The position numbers were made by a program, and so were the translations under genes. The notes under the pieces are model-generated. The model worked only from the letters and a program-made list of their open reading frames with translations. It made no database searches and was not told the origin of the DNA. Below are positions 35,801 to 43,146 of a stretch of DNA of 64,000 bases, piece by piece. The DNA is from Chakrabartia godavariana (lineage in GTDB: Bacteria; Pseudomonadota; Alphaproteobacteria; Sphingomonadales; Sphingomonadaceae). The DNA is taken from the NCBI GenBank assembly GCA_005518185.1, contig RKSN01000001.1, positions 306,001-370,000 of the forward strand. The letters run 5' to 3'. Within the stretch, counting starts at the first letter, position 1; each line of letters begins with the position of its first letter.

Positions 35801-36164
35801 GATCGGCTTTGCGATCATTTCCCCGGTCATCGATCTTGCGCTGCTGCTCAGCGTCATCGGAACGATCGTGCACGTGCATGACCATGGCTGGGCCCAGACG
35901 CAGAGCGATGTGCTCCGCATGGGGCTCTACTGGATGGCCTTTGCCGGCATCGACATCTGCTGCGGCTGGCTCGCCTACCGGCTGGAACCGCGCGCACCGC
36001 GCTTCCCGGCGCTGCTTCTCGTCGCGCAGCGCTTCATCTACCGGCAAATCATGTACACCGTGGTGCTGAAGGCCGTATCGAAGGCGCTGACCGGCCCTTG
36101 GGTCGGCTGGGGCAAGCTGGAACGCAGCGGACGTGTGGGCAATGTCGGCCTGACGCCCGCCTGA
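32829..36164 (+). CDS. GH18-like / NodB deacetylase / GT2 glycosyltransferase fusion
   Basis: 1111-aa inner-membrane enzyme from ATG 32829 (GGAAG upstream). The in-frame extension to 32619 runs through the leader. Order: TM about 20-42; GH18-like domain about 88-420 with VVFDIENLD near 199; NodB domain with ITFDDGPDPD near 467 and HSYTHPNL near 518; TM segments about 680-720; GT2 domain with DDGSSDGT near 772, DADTQ near 823, EDQD near 914 and QRFRW near 951; then C-terminal TM helices. Topology suggests cytoplasmic polymerisation with periplasmic deacetylation and trimming, like PgaC and PgaB in one chain. Poly-N-acetylhexosamine is the likely product class (inference). Confidence 0.9.
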   Translation: MHAPVFFDATGRRRRWSIRMVALLGGLFLLSAVVFAITLIDVPTPRSIIETEWARPRPLAEQVSRIGHKIVNLRKWLPHGAGTGRVQKPLRVGFYAPWDDASRISLAKHIGDLDWVVPGILSVAGPDHQLHRIPDPRFDHILQSRALRPAVLPMVQNARDGLWDDRGARALLASPVERQHFVAELDRQLADMHAAGVVFDIENLDRASIGNYLALVRETRRALAPEGRIVTVAVPVDNPDWNLKHFAAAADKLFIMDYDEHEGSGEPGPIASQAWFVNRMKAAVAQVGHDKAIVAIGNYGYDWVEGGPGSAVSVEEAWLLAHDSGAKITFDQASGNQTFDYEEDGKVHHVWMLDATSAWNQLRATQAEGVAGVALWRLGTEDTGIWDALAHYRTADRPNLAALHDVGDVDVEGSGEIFKIDSTPSPGARSVVFAPDGLITDEVFHRLPTPFVVRRTADRPGNVAITFDDGPDPDWTPPILKILREKNAPATFFVIGENALAHPGILRQIIRQGSEIGNHSYTHPNLANASPESTRLELNATQRLVEAYTGHGVRLFRAPYFGDAEPTTADELLPALEAQNAGYVNVGLHVDPGDWKTPGADFIVNKTLAQVEAGNDAHTAQIVLLHDGGGNRAQTLAALPRIIDGLRARGYHIVPVSELAGLSAAQVMPPVKGADLAAVRADMAIFTFLAGSAYLLKWLFFVAIALGTARAVLLAALAWTGRPNAATPAPPPIDPDRFVSVLIPAFNEAKVIGTSVARVLASRNVRLEVIVIDDGSSDGTGDVVTKAFGDHPQVRLLSLPNGGKAAALNHALRIAQGEIIVALDADTQFEPETIARLARWFAEAEVGAVAGNAMVGNQVNLVTRWQGVEYITAQNLERRALERFDAVTVVPGAVGAWRRAALDDVGGYPVDTLAEDQDLTIAIQRRGWRIALDTEAVAWTEAPESFGALAKQRFRWAFGTLQCLWKHRSVFRTGQPIGLAWIGLPQAWLFQIGFAIISPVIDLALLLSVIGTIVHVHDHGWAQTQSDVLRMGLYWMAFAGIDICCGWLAYRLEPRAPRFPALLLVAQRFIYRQIMYTVVLKAVSKALTGPWVGWGKLERSGRVGNVGLTPA

Positions 36165-36279
36165 GGCGGGGTTGCGTCAGGCCGGAAGGCGGGCCGCGCG
36201 CGCGAATGCTGTCATTCGTCTTGCCGTTGCCCCCCTAAGTGTGCCACCGCATCCGCCACTAGGACCGGGCGGAGGGCAC

Positions 36280-37023
36280 GTGACCGATTTCAAAGCCATT
36301 TCCTGGGCAGCCATGCCCGGATTGATCGCCGAAGTGCAGGCGATCGGTGATGAACTTGGCCTGCCTTACATCGCCGCACAGGCCGATCTGGCCGACCCGC
36401 ATCCGATGGCCGATGCCGAAGGCCGGCCCTATGCCGAAACGAGCTTTCGCTGGATTGACCCGACGCACCATTATTGGCTCGATCGCAAGCTCGCCTTGCA
36501 GGACACGCTGCTGTCGGCGGTACGTCTGGTCGCCGAACCCTTTTACTATCAGGACGGCCGGCTCACGACGTGGCGCCCGACCGGGCTTCTGGCGCAGATT
36601 GACTGCAGCCATATCCCCGGCGCGTCGTCTTTGTCGGAAGCGATCATCTGCCCCGTGCATCTGCCGCGCGGCCTGATCGGTGCAGTCTATTGGTGCGCGA
36701 CGCAGCCGGTCGGCGTGGACCGCATCTTTGCCGATCACGCGCCGCGCCTGCACGCGACCGCCATCCGTGTGGTCTCCACCCATAACGAAGCGCGCGGCCG
36801 TCCGCGCAATGCGGCGATCTCCCCCACGCTCACCCGGCGCGAGGTGCAGTGCCTGCGCTGGGCGGCAGCGGGGAAGACCGACAGCGAAATCGGGATCATC
36901 CTTGATCTGTCGGTCTCGACAGTGCGTTTCCACCTGCGCAACGCCGCCGAACGGCTGGGGGCCAAGGGGCGCGCGCAGTCGATCCAGCTGGCCGTCGGCC
37001 TCGGCTATGTCGGCGCGGCATGA
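36280..37023 (+). CDS. LuxR-type HTH transcriptional regulator
   Basis: 247-aa regulator from GTG 36280, which has GGAGG five bases upstream; the in-frame extension to 36172 has none. The C-terminal LuxR HTH is clear (LTRREVQCLRWAAAGKTDSE, LDLSVSTVRFHLRNAAERLG). The N-terminal domain (PGLIAEVQAIGDELGLPYIA, HHYWLDRKLALQDTLLSAVRL) is laid out like an autoinducer-binding domain, but the invariant aromatic set of acyl-homoserine-lactone receptors is not convincing and no synthase gene is present. It follows the polysaccharide synthase in the same direction and could be a solo regulator of it or of the genes downstream. Confidence 0.82.
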   Translation: MTDFKAISWAAMPGLIAEVQAIGDELGLPYIAAQADLADPHPMADAEGRPYAETSFRWIDPTHHYWLDRKLALQDTLLSAVRLVAEPFYYQDGRLTTWRPTGLLAQIDCSHIPGASSLSEAIICPVHLPRGLIGAVYWCATQPVGVDRIFADHAPRLHATAIRVVSTHNEARGRPRNAAISPTLTRREVQCLRWAAAGKTDSEIGIILDLSVSTVRFHLRNAAERLGAKGRAQSIQLAVGLGYVGAA

Positions 37024-37100
37024 CGTGTTGACACTGTAAACATTTCGCCTAACCTGCCCGCAACAGGCAGCAAAAGTGCGCAGCAGCGCAGGAGGCGAGC

Positions 37101-37598
37101 GTGGCGGAGATCAGGGCGGGGCGCTGGACGGCGCAGTTTGACGAGCCCTATGTCGTCTTCATCATCGGGATGCGGATCAACCGGCTGTGGAAGGTCCACC
37201 GCTGGCTGCCGATCATGCTGGCGATGACGCGGATGCTGCGGGAACTCTACCCCCGGCCTGAACTCGGCTTTCTCGGCGGCCAGTCCTGGTTCGGCCGGAC
37301 GGTCGTGCTGATCCAGTATTGGCGGTCGTTCGACGATCTGGAACATTATGCCAAGGCAAGGGAGCTGCAGCATTTGCCCGCCTGGGCGGCGTTCAACCGG
37401 GCGATTGGCGACAAGGGCGATGTCGGCGTCTATCATGAGACTTACCGCATCCAGCCCGGCCAATATGAGAATGTCTTCGTCAACATGCCGCCGACGCTGA
37501 TGAGCGCGGTCGCACCCGTGACGCCCGCAACCGGGCGCAAGTCCGCCGCGCGCGGCCGGATGGACGGCACGCCCGCCGCACCGCCCGCGGCCCCTTGA
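37101..37598 (+). CDS. DUF4188 domain-containing protein
   Basis: 165 aa from GTG 37101 with GGAGG upstream. The sequence PYVVFIIGMRINRLWKVHRW, MLRELYPRPELGFLGGQSWFGRT and YWRSFDDLEHYAKARE fits DUF4188, a dimeric ferredoxin-like-fold family annotated as monooxygenase- or oxime-dehydratase-related. The last 35 residues are a low-complexity Ala/Pro tail not expected in the family core. It is followed by a DUF2189 membrane protein and an enoyl-CoA hydratase in the same direction. Function unknown. Confidence 0.75.
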   Translation: MAEIRAGRWTAQFDEPYVVFIIGMRINRLWKVHRWLPIMLAMTRMLRELYPRPELGFLGGQSWFGRTVVLIQYWRSFDDLEHYAKARELQHLPAWAAFNRAIGDKGDVGVYHETYRIQPGQYENVFVNMPPTLMSAVAPVTPATGRKSAARGRMDGTPAAPPAAP

Positions 37599-37655
37599 TG
37601 CCGCGCGGGCGATGCGCCACTCTGCCCGGGCGACATCGACAGGCGGGAGAGGGCG

Positions 37656-38465
37656 ATGGCAGACGGGACGAGACAGGTGTCTCCGGTCGCGCGGGCGCAG
37701 GTGGCGCGCGATCTGACGGCGGGGGATCTCCGGGCGGCGCTGGCGGCCGGGTGGCGCGATTTCCGGGCGCATCCGCTCTACGGGCTGGTGTTTGGCGGCA
37801 TCTATGTGCTGGCCGGGCTGATCCTTTACGATCTTCTTTATGTGCGCGGGCAGATGGCCTGGCTCGTCGTCGCAGCGGCGGGCTTTCCGCTGCTGGCGCC
37901 CTTTGTTGCGGTCGGCCTGTATGAGGTGAGCCGCCGCCGCGCGGCAGGGGCGCCGATGCACTGGCGCGCGGTGTTCGGCGTGCTGCGCGGCCATGATGAT
38001 GACCAGATCCTGATGATGGGCGGCTTCGTCTTTGTCGGCTTCACCTTCTGGATGATCCTTGCGCACGGTATCTTTGCGATCTTCATGGCGGAATCGGGCA
38101 TCGGCACGCATTCGCTTGCCATGCTGATGACGGGGCCGGGGCTCGCCATGCTCGGCGTCGGCACGGCGGTTGGCGCGCTGATGGCGCTGGGCTTTTACGC
38201 GATCACCGTCATCAGCCTGCCGATGCTCGTCGATCGCGAGGTTGATTTCCTGACCGCGATGATCGTGAGCCTCGCGACGATCCGCAACAACCCGCGTGTC
38301 CTCATCCTCTGGGGGATGGTGATCGCGGTCGCGCTTGTCCTTGCGATGCTGCCGCTGTTCCTCGGCCTCTTCGTCGTGCTGCCCGTGCTGGGCCATGCGA
38401 CCTTCCACCTCTATCGCCGTGCGGTGACCTTCCCCGCCGCCCCCTCGTCCGGAGACCCTGCATGA
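37656..38465 (+). CDS. DUF2189 integral membrane protein
   Basis: 269 aa with about six hydrophobic segments (YGLVFGGIYVLAGLILYDLL, AWLVVAAAGFPLLAPFVAVG, GMVIAVALVLAMLPLFLGLF). The DUF2189 hallmark, a conserved loop with the basic/acidic run YEVSRRRAAG, is present, and PMLVDREVDFLTAM matches the family. Function is unknown, and some members are annotated near cytochrome oxidase genes. Its stop overlaps the following enoyl-CoA hydratase start as ATGA, so the two are translated together. Confidence 0.82.
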   Translation: MADGTRQVSPVARAQVARDLTAGDLRAALAAGWRDFRAHPLYGLVFGGIYVLAGLILYDLLYVRGQMAWLVVAAAGFPLLAPFVAVGLYEVSRRRAAGAPMHWRAVFGVLRGHDDDQILMMGGFVFVGFTFWMILAHGIFAIFMAESGIGTHSLAMLMTGPGLAMLGVGTAVGALMALGFYAITVISLPMLVDREVDFLTAMIVSLATIRNNPRVLILWGMVIAVALVLAMLPLFLGLFVVLPVLGHATFHLYRRAVTFPAAPSSGDPA

Positions 38466-39208
38466 CCCAAGCCCTTGTCCTGCGCACCGATGCCGACGGC
38501 GTCGCGACGCTGACGCTCAACCGCCCCGACAAGCTCAATGCGCTGACCGTTGCGATGTTTCGCGAATTGCGCGCGCATGTGGCGGCGCTGAAGGCGGATG
38601 ACAGCATCGGCTGCGTGATCCTGCGCGGGGCGGGCAAGTGCTTTTCGGCGGGGCATGATCTGGCCGACATCGCCGAAGGGGAGGCCGTCCCCTCGCGCGG
38701 GTGGCACAGCGAGACGCTGCGCCTTCTGGAAAAGCTGCCCAAGCCGGTGATCGCGGCGGTCCACGGCCATTGCTATACGGGCGCGCTCGAAGTGGCGCTC
38801 GCCTGCGATTTCATCGTGGCGTCAGAGACGGCGCGCTTTGGCGACACGCACGCGAAATGGGCGCTGACGCCGATCTGGGGGATGAGCCAGCGGCTTCCGC
38901 GCCGCGTCGGCGTGGCGACGGCCAAGCGGCTGATGTTCACCGCCGACATGATCGACGCGGCCGAAGCCGTGCGCATCGGTCTGGCCGAATATGCGGTGCC
39001 GGCGGACCGGTTTGAGGAAGAGGTGGGCGCGCTCGCCCGGCGGATCACCGCCAATTCGGGCTTCAGCCACCGCGCGAACAAGCGTCTGCTGGAGGCAACC
39101 GATGCGATGCATCTCGATGCCGGGCTGCAATGGGAAGTCATGGAATGCGAAGGCCATGGGCCCGACATGCAGGCCCGCATCGCGGCCTTTACGGGAAAGA
39201 AGGGCTAG
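38462..39208 (+). CDS. Enoyl-CoA hydratase/isomerase family protein
   Basis: Crotonase-fold protein, 248 aa. Oxyanion-hole segments are GKCFSAGHDLADI and HGHCYTGALEVALACDF. The catalytic-glutamate segments of classical hydratases are altered (GDTHAKWALTPIWGMSQRL carries no clear pair of glutamates), so activity may be isomerase-like or non-standard. The start overlaps the DUF2189 stop by four bases. The stop overlaps the convergent 67-aa gene by four bases. Substrate unknown. Confidence 0.85.
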   Translation: MTQALVLRTDADGVATLTLNRPDKLNALTVAMFRELRAHVAALKADDSIGCVILRGAGKCFSAGHDLADIAEGEAVPSRGWHSETLRLLEKLPKPVIAAVHGHCYTGALEVALACDFIVASETARFGDTHAKWALTPIWGMSQRLPRRVGVATAKRLMFTADMIDAAEAVRIGLAEYAVPADRFEEEVGALARRITANSGFSHRANKRLLEATDAMHLDAGLQWEVMECEGHGPDMQARIAAFTGKKG

Positions 39209-39408
39209 GCGACGACGCCATCCGCCTCGGCACGTTCGGCGATGCGGCGTTCGCGCGCGTCGCGGATGCGGATTTCCTTGTCGGCCAAAGCCTCCCAGGC
39301 AATCTGGGCGCGCAGATATTTGTCGCGCAATTGCGGCAGAGGGGCCGTGCGGGCCGCCTCTGCGCATGTTTGGGCCTGAGAGAGAAAATAGTCGCCGGAC
39401 TGAGCCAT
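39205..39408 (-). CDS. Small hypothetical protein (67 aa)
   Basis: From ATG 39408 (AAGGAAC upstream); an in-frame ATG at 39423 is weaker. The protein is helical and charged (QAQTCAEAARTAPLPQLRDK, RAQIAWEALADKEIRIRDA), a common sphingomonad type in which QTCAEAAR...LPQLRDKY recurs. No enzymatic motif. It overlaps the convergent enoyl-CoA hydratase by four bases. Confidence 0.7.
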   Translation of the reverse strand: MAQSGDYFLSQAQTCAEAARTAPLPQLRDKYLRAQIAWEALADKEIRIRDARERRIAERAEADGVVA

Positions 39409-39451
39409 GGTCGTTCCTTTCAACAGGCCAAAGGGAAATGAAGCTTTGGTG

Positions 39452-39607
39452 TTACCCCACCATATCGCGCACGAGGCGCCGAAGTTCCCGGCGGCTTAAA
39501 ATGGGGGAGCGGCGGCGGGAATATCCGCCATCAGCTGCCCCTTCAAATGCGGGGTCATGGGGTGCCTGCACGCGCAGGTCTTTGGTCTTGAAACTTGATT
39601 TATGCAT
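39452..39607 (-). CDS. Small basic hypothetical protein (51 aa)
   Basis: ATG 39607 is preceded by GAGG at five bases. The 51 residues start MHKSSFKTKDLRVQAP and end RRRSPILSRRELRRLVRDMVG, giving an arginine-rich C-terminal helix. It lies between the cspA-infA pair (same strand) and the 67-aa gene. Too short for usual length cut-offs. I recognise no family. The good ribosome site and the continuous charge pattern favour a real gene. Confidence 0.6.
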   Translation of the reverse strand: MHKSSFKTKDLRVQAPHDPAFEGAADGGYSRRRSPILSRRELRRLVRDMVG

Positions 39608-39652
39608 GTAATCCTCGGCGCAAAAAGTGCGCCATGTTGATGGGAGCGAACG

Positions 39653-39916
39653 CTAGCGTCGCCGGCGCTGCGGACCACCTGGTCCACCCCCGCCGGGGCC
39701 CTTGTCGCGGTAGATGATGCGACCCTTGTCGAGATCATAGGGCGTCATTTCGACGCGCACCATGTCGCCCACGACCGTCCGGATGCGGAAACGCCGCATC
39801 TTTCCGGCCGTGTAGGCGATGATCCGATGGTTGTTTTCCAGCATCACGCCGAAACGTCCGTCGGGGTAGATCTCGTCGATAAGGCCTTCGAGGGTCAAAA
39901 GCTCCTCTTTGGCCAT
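39653..39916 (-). CDS. infA: Translation initiation factor IF-1
   Basis: S1-type OB-fold protein that binds the ribosomal A site during initiation. Start ATG 39916 ([11 protein letters not shown]). The in-frame extension to 39958 belongs to the upstream cspA frame region. The core shows [23 protein letters not shown] and [18 protein letters not shown]. At 87 aa it is longer than the usual 72 because of a C-terminal Gly/Pro/Arg tail ending GGPQRRRR. The start lies only four bases after the cspA stop with no strong ribosome site, so it is probably translated by coupling. Confidence 0.95.
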   Translation of the reverse strand: MAKEELLTLEGLIDEIYPDGRFGVMLENNHRIIAYTAGKMRRFRIRTVVGDMVRVEMTPYDLDKGRIIYRDKGPGGGGPGGPQRRRR

Positions 39917-39920
39917 CAGC

Positions 39921-40127
39921 TTATGCTGCTTCGAGATTGACCGCCGAGGTCTTCCCACGGTTGTCGGTTTCGAGCTCGTACTTGACGCGCTGGTCCTTCA
40001 GAAGGGTGCGCATCCCGGCGCGTTCGACCGCGCTGATGTGAACAAAGCTGTCCGTCGCGCCATCATCGGGCGCAATGAAGCCATAGCCTTTGTCCGTATT
40101 GAAAAATTTGACTGTTCCGACGGGCAT
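39921..40127 (-). CDS. cspA: Cold-shock family protein
   Basis: 68-aa single cold-shock domain binding single-stranded nucleic acid. RNP1 appears as KGYGFIAP and RNP2 as SFVHISAV, with [11 protein letters not shown] at the start. AAGGA lies at the proper distance before ATG 40127. It is followed four bases later by infA, so two OB-fold RNA-binding proteins acting on translation share an operon. The upstream leader contains a hairpin at 40157-40179. Confidence 0.95.
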   Translation of the reverse strand: MPVGTVKFFNTDKGYGFIAPDDGATDSFVHISAVERAGMRTLLKDQRVKYELETDNRGKTSAVNLEAA

Positions 40128-40156
40128 TGCCGGTATCCTTTCACGACAAAATAGTG

Positions 40157-40179
40157 TCCGCAGACCGTGTGCCTGCGGA
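40157..40179 (-). promoter_or_regulatory. Hairpin in the cspA leader
   Basis: TCCGCAG-N9-CTGCGGA forms a perfect 7-bp stem 30 bp upstream of the cspA start. It is probably part of the 5' untranslated region. Cold-shock mRNAs commonly have regulatory leaders, but no specific mechanism can be read here. Confidence 0.4.
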
Positions 40180-40386
40180 GCGAAAGAAGCGTGGAAAGGA
40201 GCGGAGGGCGTTGCGCCGAAGGTCCCGTCTCAAGCGACGTTAGCCAGCCTCATATAGGTCATGTGCACCGTGATTACAATGCGAAAGACCGGAATGGCGC
40301 TTTTGCGTCGCCGTGTCCCGCGCAAACAAGTTCCACGCAGATGGGCTTGTCTTGTCGCCCAAGCGCTGATAGTGGCGCGCTCCATT

Positions 40387-40462
40387 GCCGCTTTAGCTCA
40401 GTTGGTAGAGCATCGCATTCGTAATGCGGGGGTCACAGGTTCGAGTCCTGTAAGCGGCACCA
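40387..40462 (+). tRNA. tRNA-Thr (anticodon CGT)
   Basis: Full cloverleaf: acceptor stem GCCGCTT with AAGCGGC, D arm GCTC/GAGC, anticodon stem-loop with CGT at 40420-40422, five-base variable loop, T arm ACAGG-TTCGAGT-CCTGT. Discriminator A is followed by an encoded CCA. Decodes ACG. Confidence 0.97.
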
Positions 40463-40483
40463 CTTCAACCCCAGATCGTCAGT

Positions 40484-40657
40484 TCATAGGTTCCAGCGGC
40501 AGGCCGCTTCGCGCAGCAGGCGGTCCAGGTCCATATAGGCGGCCTGTGCCTCGACGTTGAAGCCGCCGCCGGCTTTCTTGATGAGCCGCGCGATCGCGAG
40601 AGTGATCAACTCATAATAGTCATTGGCGGTCATGCCGAAGGGAAAGGGATTGTCCAT
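40484..40657 (-). CDS. Small hypothetical protein (57 aa)
   Basis: ATG 40657 has GAGG about nine bases upstream. The product starts MDNPFPFGMTANDYYELITL and continues with helical, amphipathic sequence to REAACRWNL. No family recognised. It lies between tRNA-Thr and the first PAS/GAF histidine kinase, 128 bp downstream of that kinase's stop and in the same direction. Too short for standard ORF cut-offs. Confidence 0.6.
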   Translation of the reverse strand: MDNPFPFGMTANDYYELITLAIARLIKKAGGGFNVEAQAAYMDLDRLLREAACRWNL

Positions 40658-40785
40658 TGCGGGCCTCGCTTTCTTTGCCCTTCGCGTATCTCGCTGTCCG
40701 TTCGTCAGCCCCTGTGACGGCCGTCACACTTTGTCCGGGAGACGCGGCCATCCGGGTTGTATCATGGAGCTAATATGGGTGGGAC

Positions 40786-42840
40786 TCAGCCCCTTTTGGT
40801 CGCGGCCGTCGCTGGTATGCGGGGCAGCTGCACGATGAAGATGCAGCCGCTGCTGTCATGCTTTTCCAGCGTCAGATGCCCGCCATGCGTTTCCACCATC
40901 GTGCGGCACAGCGACAGGCCGAGGCCGACACCGTCGCGCTTGCTGGAGCGGAAGGGGCTGAACAGCTCGCCTGCCCGATCATCGGGGATTCCGGGGCCAT
41001 TGTCGGCAATTGACAGCAGGACGCTTGCCTCCGTCTCGACAGCGGCCAGCGTGATGCGGCCGTCCTTGCGCCCGGCAAGCGCGTCGGCCGCATTGCGCAG
41101 CAGATGCAACAGCACCTGCTCGATCTGCAGCGCATCGACCCGGACGGTCAGGCCATCGGGAATATGTTTGAGGATCGTCGGCATCGCATCGCCGAACTGA
41201 TCCTTCAGCCCGCGCATCGCCATGCGGACTAGCCCGCTGACACTCTCCGGCTGCCGTTCCAACACGGCAGCACCCGTGAATCTGCGAATCTTCTTGATGA
41301 TTTCTCCCGCCCTGCTGACGCTCTGCGCCGCGAGCTTCAGAACCTCGGCGCGGTCGACGCCCGGCGCCGAACCGCCCTTCGCATCGATCGCGCGCAGCGC
41401 GTTCATATAATTGGCGGCGGCGGCCAGCGGCTGGTTGAGTTCGTGCGCCAGCGTGGAGGCCATCGTCCCCATCGCAGTGACGCGCCCCATCCGGTACAGC
41501 TTCTCGCGGGCCTGTGCGGCCTCCTCGGCCTGCCTTTTCTCGTCGGTTACGTCCTGAATGATGGCAGCGGCGCGGACCAGTCGTTTGATGCCCTTGGCGT
41601 CGGGTTCATAATGGGTGCGCGACCGGTACAACACATGGCGGACTTCGCCTGTGCTGGTGACGATGCGGTGCGCATCATTCAGTTCATAATCCTTGTCCTG
41701 CACACGCGCATTCGCCACGCGGGCGACAAATCGGGCGCGGTCGGCCGGGTGCACGATCGAGACGTAATCGGTGAGCGTCCCGCTCGACAGGTCGGGGTGG
41801 CCGAGCAGTTCAAAGAATCCGTCGGACACGCGGATGTGCCCGGTCTGGATATTGCGTTCAAACGCGCCAAGCCTCGCGGCGTTCAGCGCCATGGTGAGCA
41901 GTTCGTCCGAGGATTGGCGCACATCTTCGGCGCGCGCCCGGCCCACCGCATTCCACAGCCGCTCGGCCACCTGCTGCACCAGATCGATCTCGCGAGGCGT
42001 CCACGCGCGCGGGTCGCGGGCATGGACAAACAGGAAGAAGGGATTGCGACCCGGCGCCTGCAGCGGGATATTGAGCACCGCGCGGATGTCCATCTGGCGA
42101 TAGAGGTCGGCCGTGTCCGGGTGCGCGCCGAGCGGATCGGTCTGCATGTCTTCAATGACAATCGGGCCCGCGCAGGCTGCATCGATCATCTGCTGGTCAT
42201 AGGCGGTGCGATGGTTGGTCGGCGGCACCGGCAGCGATTTGTGGCTCCACACCGCGCGGGTGATGAACATGTCGCGCGTGTCGTTCAGTTCGGACACGCC
42301 CACCCGCTCCGCCATCAGATGCTTGGCGAGCTTCTGGATCGCCACATTCACGATGGAGGCAGGGTCGGCGGTTTCCACCATGGACACCGTCAGGTCGGTC
42401 AGAAACTGCCGGTCGGCCGCCTCCTGATGCCGTTCGGTCACATCCGCAAAGGTGCCGACGACGCGGGTGGGGGCGCCATCGTGCGCGCGGGCGACGATCT
42501 CTCCACGGGAGTGAATCCAGCGCCAGCTTCCGTCAAAATGCTTCATCCGGAATTCGCAGTCGAGCCGGGGCGCCTCTCCCCGGACATGCGCCTGATAGGC
42601 CGCGTCAAACGCCGCAAGATCGTCGGGATGCATTAGGTCCCGACCTTCGTTATCCTGTGGCGTGTCGCAATCTGGATAGCCCAACAGGCTTGTCAACGAC
42701 GGAACGAAGGTCAACGCGCCGCTCGGAATGTCCCAGTCCCACACCGACAAGCCGGTCGCTTCCAGCGCGAGCGCCAGACGCTCCTGCGTAGCGTGCAGTT
42801 CTTCATCGGCCTTGCGCGAACGGACCGGGCGGGCGAGCAT
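40786..42840 (-). CDS. PAS/GAF sensor histidine kinase (1 of 3)
   Basis: 684-aa soluble kinase. PAS about 20-140 (TGLSVWDWDIPSGALTFVPS), GAF about 155-310 (VVIQ-like start, then GVSELNDTRDMFITRAVW), PAS about 335-445, then HisKA with FixL-type H-box STLAHELNQPLAAAANYM and HATPase_c with LLRNAADALAG, DNGPGIPDD and GVGLGLSLCRTMVETHGG. ATG 42840 is chosen because GGAGG lies five bases before it; ATG 42852 lacks a site. No TM helices or heme-histidine pattern are obvious, so the signal is unknown. It is divergent from the second kinase and shares its architecture. Confidence 0.9.
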   Translation of the reverse strand: MLARPVRSRKADEELHATQERLALALEATGLSVWDWDIPSGALTFVPSLTSLLGYPDCDTPQDNEGRDLMHPDDLAAFDAAYQAHVRGEAPRLDCEFRMKHFDGSWRWIHSRGEIVARAHDGAPTRVVGTFADVTERHQEAADRQFLTDLTVSMVETADPASIVNVAIQKLAKHLMAERVGVSELNDTRDMFITRAVWSHKSLPVPPTNHRTAYDQQMIDAACAGPIVIEDMQTDPLGAHPDTADLYRQMDIRAVLNIPLQAPGRNPFFLFVHARDPRAWTPREIDLVQQVAERLWNAVGRARAEDVRQSSDELLTMALNAARLGAFERNIQTGHIRVSDGFFELLGHPDLSSGTLTDYVSIVHPADRARFVARVANARVQDKDYELNDAHRIVTSTGEVRHVLYRSRTHYEPDAKGIKRLVRAAAIIQDVTDEKRQAEEAAQAREKLYRMGRVTAMGTMASTLAHELNQPLAAAANYMNALRAIDAKGGSAPGVDRAEVLKLAAQSVSRAGEIIKKIRRFTGAAVLERQPESVSGLVRMAMRGLKDQFGDAMPTILKHIPDGLTVRVDALQIEQVLLHLLRNAADALAGRKDGRITLAAVETEASVLLSIADNGPGIPDDRAGELFSPFRSSKRDGVGLGLSLCRTMVETHGGHLTLEKHDSSGCIFIVQLPRIPATAATKRG

Positions 42841-43146
42841 ATTTGCCTCCATTGCGGAACCTTCGGACCGGTGTGCCAGCGGACGGGCGCACTGTTTTCA
42901 CCCCTGTTCCGCGCGCAACAGTGGCACAGGCGGACGCCCGAGCGTATCTCGTATTATTACGGTCCGCTTCGGATGCGGTGGTGACCAAATCTATAGCTGA
43001 TCGGTGGTATTGGGGGGGCGACGGGTTCCGTATTAATACCTATCCGAATTGTCGCCATTCTCTGGTATCAAACCGCATTGGCATGATGTTTATACTGCGG
43101 GGGAGGAGTACCTGCGAGGAGACGAGCACTGCCGCATGAACAGGCC
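42841..43146. promoter_or_regulatory. 306-bp divergent promoter region between two kinases
   Basis: No gene found. It is noticeably AT-richer in its right half and contains the perfect palindrome GTATTAATAC at 43030-43039 and GGTATT/AATACC flanks, a plausible operator or promoter for the kinase at 43147. Confidence 0.45.

Noticed and set aside
36280..37023. Quorum-sensing receptor of the LuxR/acyl-homoserine-lactone type
   Set aside because: The HTH is clear, but the N-terminal domain lacks a convincing ligand-pocket signature and no synthase gene lies in the window. Kept as a LuxR-type regulator only.
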